A DNA stretch of 64,000 nt from CAYNRA01 sp046293395 (GTDB taxonomy: Bacteria > Bacteroidota > Bacteroidia > Cytophagales > Spirosomataceae). The notes beneath the pieces were generated by a model, which searched no databases, was not told the DNA's origin, and saw only the letters and a program-made list of their open reading frames with translations. Shown here one piece after another: positions 31,672-40,200 of the stretch (positions are counted from its first letter, which is position 1; each line of letters begins with the position of its first letter). A program made the translations under genes and the position numbers. Where the stretch lies: the NCBI GenBank assembly GCA_046293395.1, contig JBKBOU010000002.1:806001-870000 (forward strand), in the 5' to 3' direction.

Positions 31672-33576
31672 TTAAAATAACATGCGAAACTTAATTGTCT
31701 CCTCCATATTCTTAATTTCTTGGATAAACTCCTTGGTATACGTTTTCTCAATATCAACGATGACGTAACCAATGGACTCATTTGTTTTCAAGTATTGCCC
31801 CGTTACATTCAGGTGATGCTTGGCGAAAATACTGTTCAGTTTTGCCAAAATACCTGGAACATTTTTATGTACGTGCAGCATTCTGTGTGAATGAACCAAA
31901 AGAGGCAATTGTACCTCTGGGAAGTTCACGCTACCAGTGGTACTTCCGTTATTGATGTACTCCAAAAGACGTTCTGGGACATAATTCCCAATACCTTCTT
32001 GCGCTTCTTCTGTGCTTCCTCCAATGTGTGGAGAGAGAATCACGTTGTCCATCCCCATTAATTCACTGACAAACGGGTCTTGGTTTGTTTTGGGCTCTTC
32101 AGGGAATACATCAACGCCAGCGCCAGCTACTTTTCCGCTTTTTAGCGCGGCAACAAGTGCAGGAATATCAACGACCATCCCACGGGCAAGATTGAGGAAA
32201 ATAACACCGTCTTTCATGGCAGCGAAGGCCTTTTCGTCGATAAGGTTATCATTCGATTTACGCCCGTCAATATGTAAACTGACGACATCTGCAACCTCAA
32301 AAACCTCATACATAGTTTTGCATTTCTTGGCGTTTCCGATAGGCATTTTATCCACAATATCGTAGAAATACACCTCCATGCCGAGGGCTTCTGCGATAAC
32401 AGAAAGCTGCGTTCCGATATGACCGTAACCAATCATACCTAATTTTTTACCCCGAACTTCAAAGCTATTATTCGCTGATTTGTCCCAGATTCCTTGGTGC
32501 ATTTGTGTACTTTTCGGGAAGATTCGCCGAATCAGCATAATCATCTCGCCTACGGCTAATTCTACCACCGAACGCGTGTTGCTATAAGGCGCATTGAAAA
32601 CCGCAATTCCTTTTTCAGTGCATGTTTTTAAGTCGATTTGATTTGTACCAATGCAAAAAGCGCCCACAGCAATGAGTCTATCCGCGTTCTCTAAAACCTT
32701 TTTGGTAAGATTTGTTTTGGAACGAATACCAATGATAGAAACTCCTTTAATTTTCTCACAAAGTTCGTCTTCGTCCATTGCGCCTTTGTGAAACTCTACA
32801 CTAAACCCTTGATTTTCAAATGACTGAACAGCAGCAGGGTGTACGTTTTCGAGTAAAAGTACTTTAATTAAACTCTTTGGATAAGAAAAGCCACGCGGCA
32901 GTTGATTATAAAAAAGAAATTCGTCTAGTGACTTGATTACGAAGTCTGCGACGGCTGTTACTTTTTCACGCTCAACGTTTTCAACGAACGCATAGAACCG
33001 ATTGGCGAGACCTTCTTTTTTGAGTTCATAGTCAGTATATCCGTCTCCAATCACGGATACATGCGCGTCGAGTTGCATGGCACGAACCAATTTCACTTTG
33101 CCTCCATCTTGCGCGAGGACATTTTCTTCATCGACGCCGATAATTGTTCCGTTTTCATCAAAGACAAACGTATTGGCAAAGATATTTTCTTCTCGAATCC
33201 CCAATGCTGTAGCAACAGGCGTAATAAACTCTTTGAAACCACTAGAAACGATGAGAATTTGCGGAGCATAAGCCCGTAAAAAAGCCTCATTTCTGACAAA
33301 AGAGTCAGACACTTTGGTTTGAAGAAAAGATACAAGCGCTTCTAAATGAGTGACGTTTGCATTCAGTAAAGCGATTCTTTGTTTCAATGCAGACGAAAAC
33401 GGTATTTCACCATTCATGCCTTGGTCTGTCAAACTTCTAATTTGTTGAACCGTTTCTTCGCGGTTTGGCTGATTTGCCAAAGCGATGGAAGCTAGTTCAT
33501 CTAGTCCTTCTACTTGTGTAAAAGTGCTATCAAAATCAATAATAAAATACTGTTTTTCTGAGAGTTTCTGTACCAC
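31672..33576 (-). CDS. serA: Fused phosphoserine phosphatase-like and D-3-phosphoglycerate dehydrogenase
   Basis: 634 residues. The N-terminal HAD phosphatase domain (1-215) has the DxDST nucleophile (Asp14/Asp16), the VSSGF motif (110-114) and GDGYTD (177-182). The dehydrogenase domain (about 236-545) has the NAD motif GYGHIG (383-388) and catalytic Arg465 (NLARG), Glu494 and His517 (SPHIGG). A C-terminal ACT domain (560-634) suggests serine feedback. Together these could perform the first and last steps of serine synthesis from 3-phosphoglycerate; serC is not nearby. The frame begins at GTG, with no ATG available before DFDST. Such fusions occur in Bacteroidota. Confidence 0.9.
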   Translation of the reverse strand: MVQKLSEKQYFIIDFDSTFTQVEGLDELASIALANQPNREETVQQIRSLTDQGMNGEIPFSSALKQRIALLNANVTHLEALVSFLQTKVSDSFVRNEAFLRAYAPQILIVSSGFKEFITPVATALGIREENIFANTFVFDENGTIIGVDEENVLAQDGGKVKLVRAMQLDAHVSVIGDGYTDYELKKEGLANRFYAFVENVEREKVTAVADFVIKSLDEFLFYNQLPRGFSYPKSLIKVLLLENVHPAAVQSFENQGFSVEFHKGAMDEDELCEKIKGVSIIGIRSKTNLTKKVLENADRLIAVGAFCIGTNQIDLKTCTEKGIAVFNAPYSNTRSVVELAVGEMIMLIRRIFPKSTQMHQGIWDKSANNSFEVRGKKLGMIGYGHIGTQLSVIAEALGMEVYFYDIVDKMPIGNAKKCKTMYEVFEVADVVSLHIDGRKSNDNLIDEKAFAAMKDGVIFLNLARGMVVDIPALVAALKSGKVAGAGVDVFPEEPKTNQDPFVSELMGMDNVILSPHIGGSTEEAQEGIGNYVPERLLEYINNGSTTGSVNFPEVQLPLLVHSHRMLHVHKNVPGILAKLNSIFAKHHLNVTGQYLKTNESIGYVIVDIEKTYTKEFIQEIKNMEETIKFRMLF

Positions 33577-33622
33577 GATACTGATGTAATTGAAGATTGG
33601 TAAGCGATTGGAAAAGAGAGTA

Positions 33623-33630
33623 CAAATTTA
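33623..33630 (-). promoter_or_regulatory. -7 box before the serB-serA fusion
   Basis: On the minus strand this is TAAATTTG, 46 bases before the GTG start. A TTG lies upstream, but only 15 bp away. Confidence 0.45.
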
Positions 33631-33760
33631 AAAATACCTCTTTATCAATTCTGTGACTTTTGCTTAAATAAGAATAAAATATATGTTTTATCACAAAAAA
33701 TCCATAAAATATTATATAATTCTCAAAAAAGAAAAGATAATATTCTCTTATTAATAGATT

Positions 33761-34633
33761 TTACGGTGCAATTGTTTCTTTGTATCGGTTGTGTCTGAAG
33801 TAATTATAGGAGATACTTACGCCCATTTGAAAGAAAAGGCGGTTCAATAACTGCGTACTTTCTAGGCGTTGTTGTCCATTAAAAGTTGCGGATACACTAC
33901 TTGTAATGAAACGTTGGGGAGAAAATTGCCCGCGCGCAAACGCACTGACTTCCAGAAAATCGGCCAATAAGCCATTAATTTCTGTATGAATTTCAAGATG
34001 AGGAATTTGATTTTGGAGCGTGCCTTGTCCGGTAAAATCAATGATGTCTATCTGAGCTGTGAGCGGATTATCGATACTTGCCTGCGCTGAAAACGTACCT
34101 AGTGAGCCTCTTCCGACGGGGAAATATTGGATAATACCACCGCCAAGCATCCAATTAGCAGATTTTGTTACTTTATCGAGCGTTTTTAGTTTGTGTAAAT
34201 AACGCGCAGAAATGCCGTCGTATCGTCCACCCCACGAATTGGAAAAAATCCGGCTAGTGCGCGAAGAACCAAGTAGAGAAACTGTTTTAAAAACAGAATT
34301 GACGTATCCGAGAGAAACTTTCCAGTCTGCATTGTGTGTGTAACCTGTGTGGACTCCCCAGAACAAATCGTCGCTTCGTCTAGGTGTCAGAAAACCGTTC
34401 AAATCTGAGCTAGTTTGGGCGCTACCGAACAAAAAAGCACCTTCGGGTTGTAGAAACCATTTGGACGTTTCATTGGATAAATTGGGAAGTGGAATACCCA
34501 AAACCCCTTTTTTATCCCTATTTTGAGGCAATTCGTAGTAACCGGGCTCAATTTGTCCGTAAGTTTGGGTGTGTATGCTAAAGATGCAAACAAAAAAAAG
34601 AATACGTACTTCTATTTTCTTGTGTTTTCTCAT
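33761..34633 (-). CDS. Secreted or outer-membrane beta-rich protein, unknown
   Basis: 290 residues. A basic start and hydrophobic core (IRILFFVCIFSIHTQTYGQ) form a signal peptide, cleaved near residue 26. The rest has alternating polar and aromatic strands (GVHTGYTHNADWKVSLGYV, FLEVSAFARGQFSP, FFQMGVSISYNYF), as in small outer-membrane beta-barrels. The family is not recognised. It stands alone. Confidence 0.65.
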   Translation of the reverse strand: MRKHKKIEVRILFFVCIFSIHTQTYGQIEPGYYELPQNRDKKGVLGIPLPNLSNETSKWFLQPEGAFLFGSAQTSSDLNGFLTPRRSDDLFWGVHTGYTHNADWKVSLGYVNSVFKTVSLLGSSRTSRIFSNSWGGRYDGISARYLHKLKTLDKVTKSANWMLGGGIIQYFPVGRGSLGTFSAQASIDNPLTAQIDIIDFTGQGTLQNQIPHLEIHTEINGLLADFLEVSAFARGQFSPQRFITSSVSATFNGQQRLESTQLLNRLFFQMGVSISYNYFRHNRYKETIAP

Positions 34634-34805
34634 CTGATTTCATTCGTAAAAATTTAACTCAAACAGTTTCCAATATAATGGGCGGAAAGCTTGTCCCGGA
34701 ATAAGATATAAACTCATGAAGTGTAAAATTAGATTAGAAAGAAGCAAAAAAAAGACAGATTGGGATTTTTCTTCCCATTTTTTCGGCTTGAATATCTTTT
34801 TTGTT

Positions 34806-34813
34806 TAGTTTTG
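34806..34813 (+). promoter_or_regulatory. -7 box before the small membrane protein gene
   Basis: TAGTTTTG fits TAnnTTTG, 43 bases before the start of the 58-residue gene. The nearest TTG upstream is 15 bp away. Confidence 0.35.
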
Positions 34814-34856
34814 CTAAATAGTTTATGACCAAAAAATTACAAAATAAATTCATATT

Positions 34857-35033
34857 ATGTCACACGATTCAACGACTCCTTCTGTACCAACTTGGCTACT
34901 TTTACTCACGTATGTCTTGATATTAGTAGTTCTTTTCACTTTCGGAGATATGTTCACGTTTATACTTGGTATTTTGGTTACGACGCTTGTTTTTGCAAGT
35001 GGGTACAACAGAGAGCATTTGCACCACGATTAA
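34857..35033 (+). CDS. Small membrane protein, 58 residues
   Basis: An ATG-to-TAA frame with a polar start (MSHDSTTPSVPTW) and about 35 hydrophobic residues, enough for one or two helices (LLLLTYVLILVVLFTFGD, FILGILVTTLVFASG). The tail is His-rich (REHLHHD). It has a -7 box 43 bases upstream and a perfect terminator 30 bases downstream, so it looks like a real, separately transcribed gene although it is very short. Family not recognised. Confidence 0.6.
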   Translation: MSHDSTTPSVPTWLLLLTYVLILVVLFTFGDMFTFILGILVTTLVFASGYNREHLHHD

Positions 35034-35062
35034 TAGAGATAACTATTTATCAGAAAATACCT

Positions 35063-35089
35063 AAAAGCGGCTTTGATGCCGCTTTTTTG
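35063..35089 (+). terminator. Terminator after the small membrane protein gene
   Basis: A perfect 9-bp stem AAAAGCGGC (35063-35071) and GCCGCTTTT (35078-35086) with a 6-base loop and a T-run. Confidence 0.85.
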
Positions 35090-35215
35090 TTGTCCATATC
35101 CCGACTAATTTTCAGGCACTTCAAACATTTTTGTTCAATATCACGTACCTTATAGAAATGATTTTAGGGCAATCCCTTCTTTCATTTTCATTTCTTTACT
35201 TAACTAGGTCTGGAT

Positions 35216-35872
35216 ATGCGAAAAATAGGAATACTAGGTTGTTTTTTAACTCTTTTTTCTGTTGCGAGTTGGGCACAAGAGATTAGTTCAGCCGATAGTT
35301 TATTACTGGAACTTACAGAAGAGCAAACAGCCGTGAAAGCCAGTCTTCTCCCTGACAAAATGTTGGCTACACAGCGCTTATTTTGGGGAGAAAAAGGAAT
35401 TTACAGGCGTGTAGGCTTGATTCCGCGTGAACTTACCGCCGAGTCAAGAGAGCGCGAGTTACGTACCCGAAGAACGATGTTCCGGATTCACCAGATTGTG
35501 GGCATTGCCACTGCCGTAGGTATGGGGGCACAAGGGTATCTGGGTTCACAGATTTACCGTCCAGAAACCTATACAACACGACTTTACGAATGGCACAAAG
35601 GCATGGCAACTGGAGTAAATATAGGCTATGCGACCACTGCGCTTATGGCATTTGCCTCTCCGCCTCCTTTGGTCAGTAGCAAACGAATAGACAATATTCG
35701 GATTCATCGGTGGCTGTCATACATCCATTTGACGGGTATGATTACCACAAATGTCTTGGGCAATCGAATCTACAACAACTTTGAAGTCAATAAGGCACTT
35801 CATAGAACGGCTGCTTTCACCACGTTTGGAGCATATACGGCAGCTATTGCTATTATTAAGTTTGAAATTTAA
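35216..35872 (+). CDS. Exported membrane protein with helix-borne histidines, cytochrome b561-like?
   Basis: 218 residues with a signal peptide (MRKIGILGCFLTLFSVASWA). A soluble stretch follows, then about four helices, each near a histidine: His92 (RIHQIVGIATAVG), His127 (EWHKGMATGV), His164/His171 (RIHRWLSYIHLTG) and His196 (LHRTAAFTTFGAYT). This pattern could bind heme, as in cytochrome b561-like proteins. The YceI gene 12 bases downstream fits, since YceI is often paired with b561. No family match is claimed, and the heme idea is inference. Confidence 0.6.
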   Translation: MRKIGILGCFLTLFSVASWAQEISSADSLLLELTEEQTAVKASLLPDKMLATQRLFWGEKGIYRRVGLIPRELTAESRERELRTRRTMFRIHQIVGIATAVGMGAQGYLGSQIYRPETYTTRLYEWHKGMATGVNIGYATTALMAFASPPPLVSSKRIDNIRIHRWLSYIHLTGMITTNVLGNRIYNNFEVNKALHRTAAFTTFGAYTAAIAIIKFEI

Positions 35873-35884
35873 TTTACATCGTCT

Positions 35885-36439
35885 ATGAAAAAGTCATTTG
35901 TTCTTTCTACACTCACATTAATTTTGTCCACAAGTGTATTATTCTCTTTTTTTGAGAAAAAGAAAGTAGTCGCTGACTCAAAGAAATCAGAAATAAAATA
36001 TGCGATGAGCCACCCGATGCACAGTTGGGAAGCTACATCTAAAGATTTTAAATGTGCGCTCGTTTATGATACGGAAACGCAGATAATTGAGGGGGTGGCC
36101 GTTGTTGCCGCCGTACGTTCCTTTGATAGCAAAAATGCCAGCCGTGATTCGCACGCTCTTGAAGTTTTGGATGCGCTAAAACATCCTAATATCACTTTTA
36201 GCTCTACAAAAGTTACGCAACAAGGGGAACAACTTCAAGTAGCAGGGAATTTGACATTTCATGGCATCACGAAACCTATTCAATTTGTTGCCAAGCAGCA
36301 AAAGGCAGGGAATATCCTGACAGTCACGGGGGGCTTCACGGTACAGATGAAAGATTTCGAGATAGAAAGCCCTACTTTACTGGGTATCAAAACCAAAGAA
36401 GACATCAAGTTGAGTTTCAAAGTCGTGGCAATTCCTTGA
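35885..36439 (+). CDS. YceI-family periplasmic protein
   Basis: 184 residues with an N-terminal signal or anchor segment (FVLSTLTLILSTSVLFSF) and the YceI lipocalin-like barrel: SFDSKNASRDSHALEVLDA, then PNITFSS, and GNLTFHGITKPIQFVA near residues 120-140. YceI proteins bind long-chain isoprenoids or other lipids in the periplasm. Length is near the family norm. It starts 12 bases after the histidine-rich membrane protein and probably shares its message. Confidence 0.85.
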   Translation: MKKSFVLSTLTLILSTSVLFSFFEKKKVVADSKKSEIKYAMSHPMHSWEATSKDFKCALVYDTETQIIEGVAVVAAVRSFDSKNASRDSHALEVLDALKHPNITFSSTKVTQQGEQLQVAGNLTFHGITKPIQFVAKQQKAGNILTVTGGFTVQMKDFEIESPTLLGIKTKEDIKLSFKVVAIP

Positions 36440-36466
36440 TTTTTGAAAAAAAAACAGTTAAATTTG
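36436..36466 (+). promoter_or_regulatory. Promoter of rpsJ
   Basis: TTG (36436-36438), a 20-bp spacer and TAAATTTG (36459-36466). It overlaps the end of the YceI gene. The leader to rpsJ is about 70 bases. Confidence 0.55.
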
Positions 36467-36543
36467 CGACCTAATTTACCCTGTCGGAGTGAATGGTTCT
36501 TTCGGTAGTGGGTTTATTATTAAAAATTTGAACCAGAAATAGT

Positions 36544-36849
36544 ATGTCACAAAAAATCAGAATCAAACTTAAGTCGTTTGATCACACCTTGGTGGACAAA
36601 TCAGCTGAGAAGATTGTCAAGGCTGTAAAATCTACAGGAGCCGTAGTTAGCGGTCCAATTCCATTGCCTACACGTAAGGAGATTTTCACGGTTTTGCGTT
36701 CACCACACGTGAGCAAGAAATCAAGAGAGCAGTTCCAATTGTGTACGTACAAGAGATTAATTGATATCTTTTCGGCAAGCCCGAAAACAGTTGATGCCCT
36801 TATGAAGCTTGAGCTTCCAAGTGGTGTTGATGTAGAAATCAAAGTGTAG
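36544..36849 (+). CDS. rpsJ: 30S ribosomal protein S10
   Basis: 101 residues, full length. Sequence hallmarks of S10 are IRIKLKSFDHTLVDKSAEKI, then GPIPLPTRKEIFTVLRSPHV, and KKSREQF with a C-terminal LPSGVDVEIKV. S10 is part of the 30S head and also serves in NusB-dependent antitermination. In most bacteria, including many Bacteroidota, it heads the S10 gene cluster. Here it stands alone with its own promoter and a strong terminator, which is unusual. It may be the only copy, moved, or a second one. Confidence 0.97.
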   Translation: MSQKIRIKLKSFDHTLVDKSAEKIVKAVKSTGAVVSGPIPLPTRKEIFTVLRSPHVSKKSREQFQLCTYKRLIDIFSASPKTVDALMKLELPSGVDVEIKV

Positions 36850-36861
36850 TACTACTCGCAT

Positions 36862-36899
36862 AAAAAAAGCCGTTTTGATTACTCAAAACGGCTTTTTTT
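36862..36899. terminator. Terminator after rpsJ, bidirectional
   Basis: A 17-bp perfect stem (36862-36878 with 36883-36899), core AGCCGTTTTGA/TCAAAACGGCT, a 4-base loop and A/T runs on both sides. It also serves the convergent HTH gene. Confidence 0.9.
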
Positions 36900-36918
36900 A
36901 TGTATTTTTTTTAAAAAA

Positions 36919-37371
36919 TTAAGAGGCTAGTAAAGTGCGAACGGGCTGGCAGGATTTCTCCATCATCACACTAAAATACAACTGCAAACTCTTATCTGCC
37001 CGAATCAATTCTCCGTCTGCATCTTTGATGAAAATCGTCTCGCCGTCTGTAAGAATTGTAAAGTATGCGAACGGGTGAGCCATCTGAAACGTGCTGGAAA
37101 GGACATGATGCGCCAACATAATTTTTTGAACGCTCAATCCTTTTTTCCTCAATTCATAGAATGTTAAAAACTCTACTGCTGTACTACCATTGGCAACGAG
37201 GTTCGCATTAGAAGTTGTAGAATAATAAATGGTTTCGTCTTGAAACTGAGTATGCCAATACATACGTAGCCATCTTCGCACCTTCGCAGGCGATAAATCG
37301 AGCTTTTTAGCCAAATCAAGTAAGGTTAGAGGTTGTCCCTCCGATTCTATTGCACGCAGTTTACCATCCAT
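36919..37371 (-). CDS. Helix-turn-helix protein, DUF433/VapB45-antitoxin-like
   Basis: 150 residues. The N-terminal winged-helix-like segment (TLLDLAKKLDLSPAKVRRWL, about 15-40) should bind DNA. The middle region (FYELRKKGLSVQKIMLAHHV) and AHPFAYFTILTDGETIF follow the pattern of VapB45-like/DUF433-linked antitoxins. No matching toxin gene is adjacent. The longest frame starts at a TTG (37401); the ATG at 37369-37371 is preferred. Single gene ending at the shared terminator. The family call is tentative. Confidence 0.55.
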   Translation of the reverse strand: MDGKLRAIESEGQPLTLLDLAKKLDLSPAKVRRWLRMYWHTQFQDETIYYSTTSNANLVANGSTAVEFLTFYELRKKGLSVQKIMLAHHVLSSTFQMAHPFAYFTILTDGETIFIKDADGELIRADKSLQLYFSVMMEKSCQPVRTLLAS

Positions 37372-37526
37372 TCGTCTGTGTATTGGGATATCAATATACA
37401 ATCTTACTAAAAAATCAGGAAAAAACGCCTATATTTTCGGAGAGAATTCGTTTTGGTCACTTCATACATACATTCCGGCATACTGCACGAACTAAGGAAC
37501 TTCCTCATCTATGTACAAACCCCTAC

Positions 37527-38072
37527 TTAAAACTTATAAAAAGCACCAATTCCGGAGCCATTTGTCAGGGAACCATTGACAGTAAAAATCGTTGCATTCC
37601 CCACTTGTCTAAACTGTACATTTGCTGAGCCAAAAGTGGCACTCAACAGAAACGTATCTGATACTTGATACATGAGACGCAAAGGCGATGCGTACATACC
37701 AACACTTACTCCACGAATATCGCCAACCATGGCTTGCACAGACCCGCCAACATGGGGCGACAAATACAGCTTATCTACCAATTGTACGAATTTTCCACGC
37801 TCAATAGCCGGACCAAATGAGTATATATTCTGCCCCTCTTGGGAGTTCAAAACAACCCCGGCACTTCCACCAAATGCCCAATAAGCCGAACTTTCCTTGA
37901 CTTTTCCATACAAAAAAGAGCCTCCAAAAGAAAGTACATTCAAGTCAGATGTTCCAATAAAACTTGCTGACATTGAGCCACTTATGATTTTTTTACCTGC
38001 CAAATTTTGTCCAAAACAAGATAAAGACACGGTGAATAGAAATACACTAAAGAGAAGGCTATTTGTTTTCAT
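37527..38072 (-). CDS. Secreted outer-membrane-like protein, unknown
   Basis: 181 residues starting at MKTNSLLFSVFLFTVSLSCF, a clear signal peptide with cleavage after CFG. The mature part is Gly/Ser/aromatic-rich with alternating strands (SFGGSFLYGKV, AYWAFGGSAGVVL, LYLSPHVGGSVQAMVG) and ends in FYKF, with the terminal Phe common in outer-membrane barrels. It resembles short Bacteroidota porin-like barrel proteins. Eighteen codons of open frame upstream of the chosen ATG are not consistent with a signal peptide and are left out. Confidence 0.7.
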   Translation of the reverse strand: MKTNSLLFSVFLFTVSLSCFGQNLAGKKIISGSMSASFIGTSDLNVLSFGGSFLYGKVKESSAYWAFGGSAGVVLNSQEGQNIYSFGPAIERGKFVQLVDKLYLSPHVGGSVQAMVGDIRGVSVGMYASPLRLMYQVSDTFLLSATFGSANVQFRQVGNATIFTVNGSLTNGSGIGAFYKF

Positions 38073-38318
38073 TTGTATTATTTTAGTATGTTTTACCAAA
38101 GCTACTAGACGGCAGGTAGATTCCAAAAAAAGAGGTGACGAAGTGACTGCAAAGGTGACGAAACGCCTTAAAAGGTGATAAAAAGTACTGTCGTCTTTAT
38201 CAATTAGCTGAAATGAAAGCTGCTCCTTCCTATTTTTTTGTAAATTACCTTTCCATTTAGCCTTCTAAAAAAAGAAGCGAATGGAAAAATCATTTATTCA
38301 TCTAATCCTACATGTAAA

Positions 38319-39011
38319 ATGAAACCGTATTTTCGGACAATCCTTTTGCGCACTTTTTGTATGTGCCTACCTATTTTTTATGGTTTATTTTCTTTCGCAC
38401 CGAAGCCAAAGAAAGTTATTTTCTTCGGCGATTCCATCACCCAAGCTGGTGTTCAGCCGGGTGGCTACATTCGGATGATGGAGCAAAAACTGCTATCTGC
38501 TGGGAAAAATACAGATTTCGAGCTGATTGGTGCGGGTATCGGTGGAAATAAAATTTATGATTTATACCTCCGCGCTGAACGAGACGTACTGGCACAAAAA
38601 CCCGATATTGTTATTATTTATGTTGGCGTAAATGATGTCTGGCATAAAACTACGCACGGAACAGGCACAGATTTGGATAAATTCGAACAGTTTTATGTCG
38701 CGCTCGTTCAGAAATTGAAAAATGCAGGAATCCAAGTAATTTGTTGTACACCAGCAGTTATCGGAGAACGGACAGATCATTCGAACCAGCAAGATGGCGA
38801 TTTGAATGCTTATTCGAGTGCGATTCGTAAAATGGCGATGAGCGAGAAATGTCCATTAATCGACTTACGGGCTGCTTTTTTGGCGTATAATCAAGCAAAT
38901 AACGCGTCAAATCTTGAAAAAGGAATACTGACCACAGACCGCGTTCATCTCTCACAGGAAGGAAATGATTTTGTAGCAGATGCCATGCTAAAAGCATTGA
39001 TGTCGCTTTAA
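38319..39011 (+). CDS. SGNH/GDSL hydrolase, exported
   Basis: 230 residues. A signal peptide (about 1-27) is followed by the four SGNH blocks: GDS with Ser39 (FFGDSITQ), block II GAGIGGN (71-77), block III GVND (103-106) and block V DRVH (Asp207, His210). It is therefore an esterase or acyl-hydrolase acting in the periplasm or outside, probably on acetylated sugars or lipids; the substrate cannot be told. Single gene ending at a long terminator. Confidence 0.88.
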   Translation: MKPYFRTILLRTFCMCLPIFYGLFSFAPKPKKVIFFGDSITQAGVQPGGYIRMMEQKLLSAGKNTDFELIGAGIGGNKIYDLYLRAERDVLAQKPDIVIIYVGVNDVWHKTTHGTGTDLDKFEQFYVALVQKLKNAGIQVICCTPAVIGERTDHSNQQDGDLNAYSSAIRKMAMSEKCPLIDLRAAFLAYNQANNASNLEKGILTTDRVHLSQEGNDFVADAMLKALMSL

Positions 39012-39018
39012 TACATAA

Positions 39019-39057
39019 AAAAGGCGGGTAAGTTTGTAGTAAACTTACCCGCCTTTT
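39019..39057. terminator. Bidirectional terminator after the SGNH hydrolase
   Basis: A perfect 17-bp stem (39019-39035 with 39041-39057), core GGCGGGTAAGTTT/AAACTTACCCGCC, with a 5-base loop. It serves both convergent genes. Confidence 0.9.
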
Positions 39058-39078
39058 GCGTGATACATCACGAATTAC

Positions 39079-40029
39079 TTATTTTATTTCGAACGTTCCT
39101 TGTCCAATTTTGAAACCTTCCGAGTAAAGTTCAATGGTGTGTACTCCTTTTCCGTAGCCAGCTCCTCTGTTATAGATAAAGTCAACGGTTTGTCCTGTAT
39201 TATCAAAAAATACGGACTGCTTGGCTGTGTAGATTGTTTCTTTACCTCCGTACATAAAAGCACCAGAACCTGTGGCTAAGTCAGAAATAATAGTGCCGGT
39301 TGGGTCAACGAGGCGAAGATAAACCGTTTTATTTTCTTTTTTCGTGAGCGGATTTTCAGCCAACTTAAATGTTACTTTCACATTGCTTACTCTCCGTGCT
39401 TTGAACGCCTCGCCGTCACGTTCACGCCCTTTGGAATTGATGGCTTTCACGGAGATGTTCATTGCTTTCAAGGCAGCTGCAAGTGTTACTTTTTCTTTTA
39501 ATTCTTTGTTCGTTTTAGTGTAACTAGACACCGAGTCAGAGAGAGCGGCCTTCTCTGTGAGGAGAGATGATTTCTCGGTTTTAAGTGTTGAATTTTCTGA
39601 GTATAACGTTTGGTTTTGTGAAGCCAATTGTTGGTTTTCTTCTCTCAACTTCCCGATTTCAACGTCTTTTTGTGCCAGCAATGCTTCGTAGTTTTTGATT
39701 TTTGCTTTGAAATCATTGAGCTGCACGTTTTTCCCGTTAATCAATGCTTTTTTATCTTTTTCGAGTTGGAGCTTCAAGGCTTCAAGCTCTTCAATTTCTC
39801 CACCGAGTGCGGCTACCTCTGCAATTTGGGCATCCAATTGAGCGGAAATAGAGTCCAGTTTTGTATTGGTTAAAAGAAGCTCTTTCGTTTTATCTGAGAT
39901 GTCGATTGTGCGTTGATCCACCTCTTGGCGGGCACTGAAGTACAAGAATCCGAAGAGCGTAGCAAAGGCAATAGCAATGACCAAAACTGCTTTGACTGCA
40001 GTGCTATTTTTTGGGGTTTCATCCATCAT
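39079..40029 (-). CDS. Membrane-anchored coiled-coil protein, unknown
   Basis: 316 residues. One N-terminal membrane helix (about 12-31, VKAVLVIAIAFATLFGFLYF) precedes a long coiled coil (about 40-180) with heptad patterns (LREENQQLASQNQTLYSENS). A C-terminal beta-rich domain of about 130 residues follows (KVTFKLAENPLTKKENKTVYL, then FIYNRGAGYGKGVHTIELYS). It should project into the periplasm as a spacer with a globular head. Family not recognised by name. Single gene. Confidence 0.7.
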   Translation of the reverse strand: MMDETPKNSTAVKAVLVIAIAFATLFGFLYFSARQEVDQRTIDISDKTKELLLTNTKLDSISAQLDAQIAEVAALGGEIEELEALKLQLEKDKKALINGKNVQLNDFKAKIKNYEALLAQKDVEIGKLREENQQLASQNQTLYSENSTLKTEKSSLLTEKAALSDSVSSYTKTNKELKEKVTLAAALKAMNISVKAINSKGRERDGEAFKARRVSNVKVTFKLAENPLTKKENKTVYLRLVDPTGTIISDLATGSGAFMYGGKETIYTAKQSVFFDNTGQTVDFIYNRGAGYGKGVHTIELYSEGFKIGQGTFEIK

Positions 40030-40200
40030 AAGATTATCAAGTTAGTTAGACTAATATACTCTTTTTAAAAGAGCATTTCATTAAATAGGTTATTTTTTGA
40101 ACAGAACTCACTTGCAAAATAGTATATACAAGCGACAAATCCTGATTTTTTCGTTAATTTTAGTCGATGAGACGTCCTTTTACCTTTTAGATTTCCTCTT

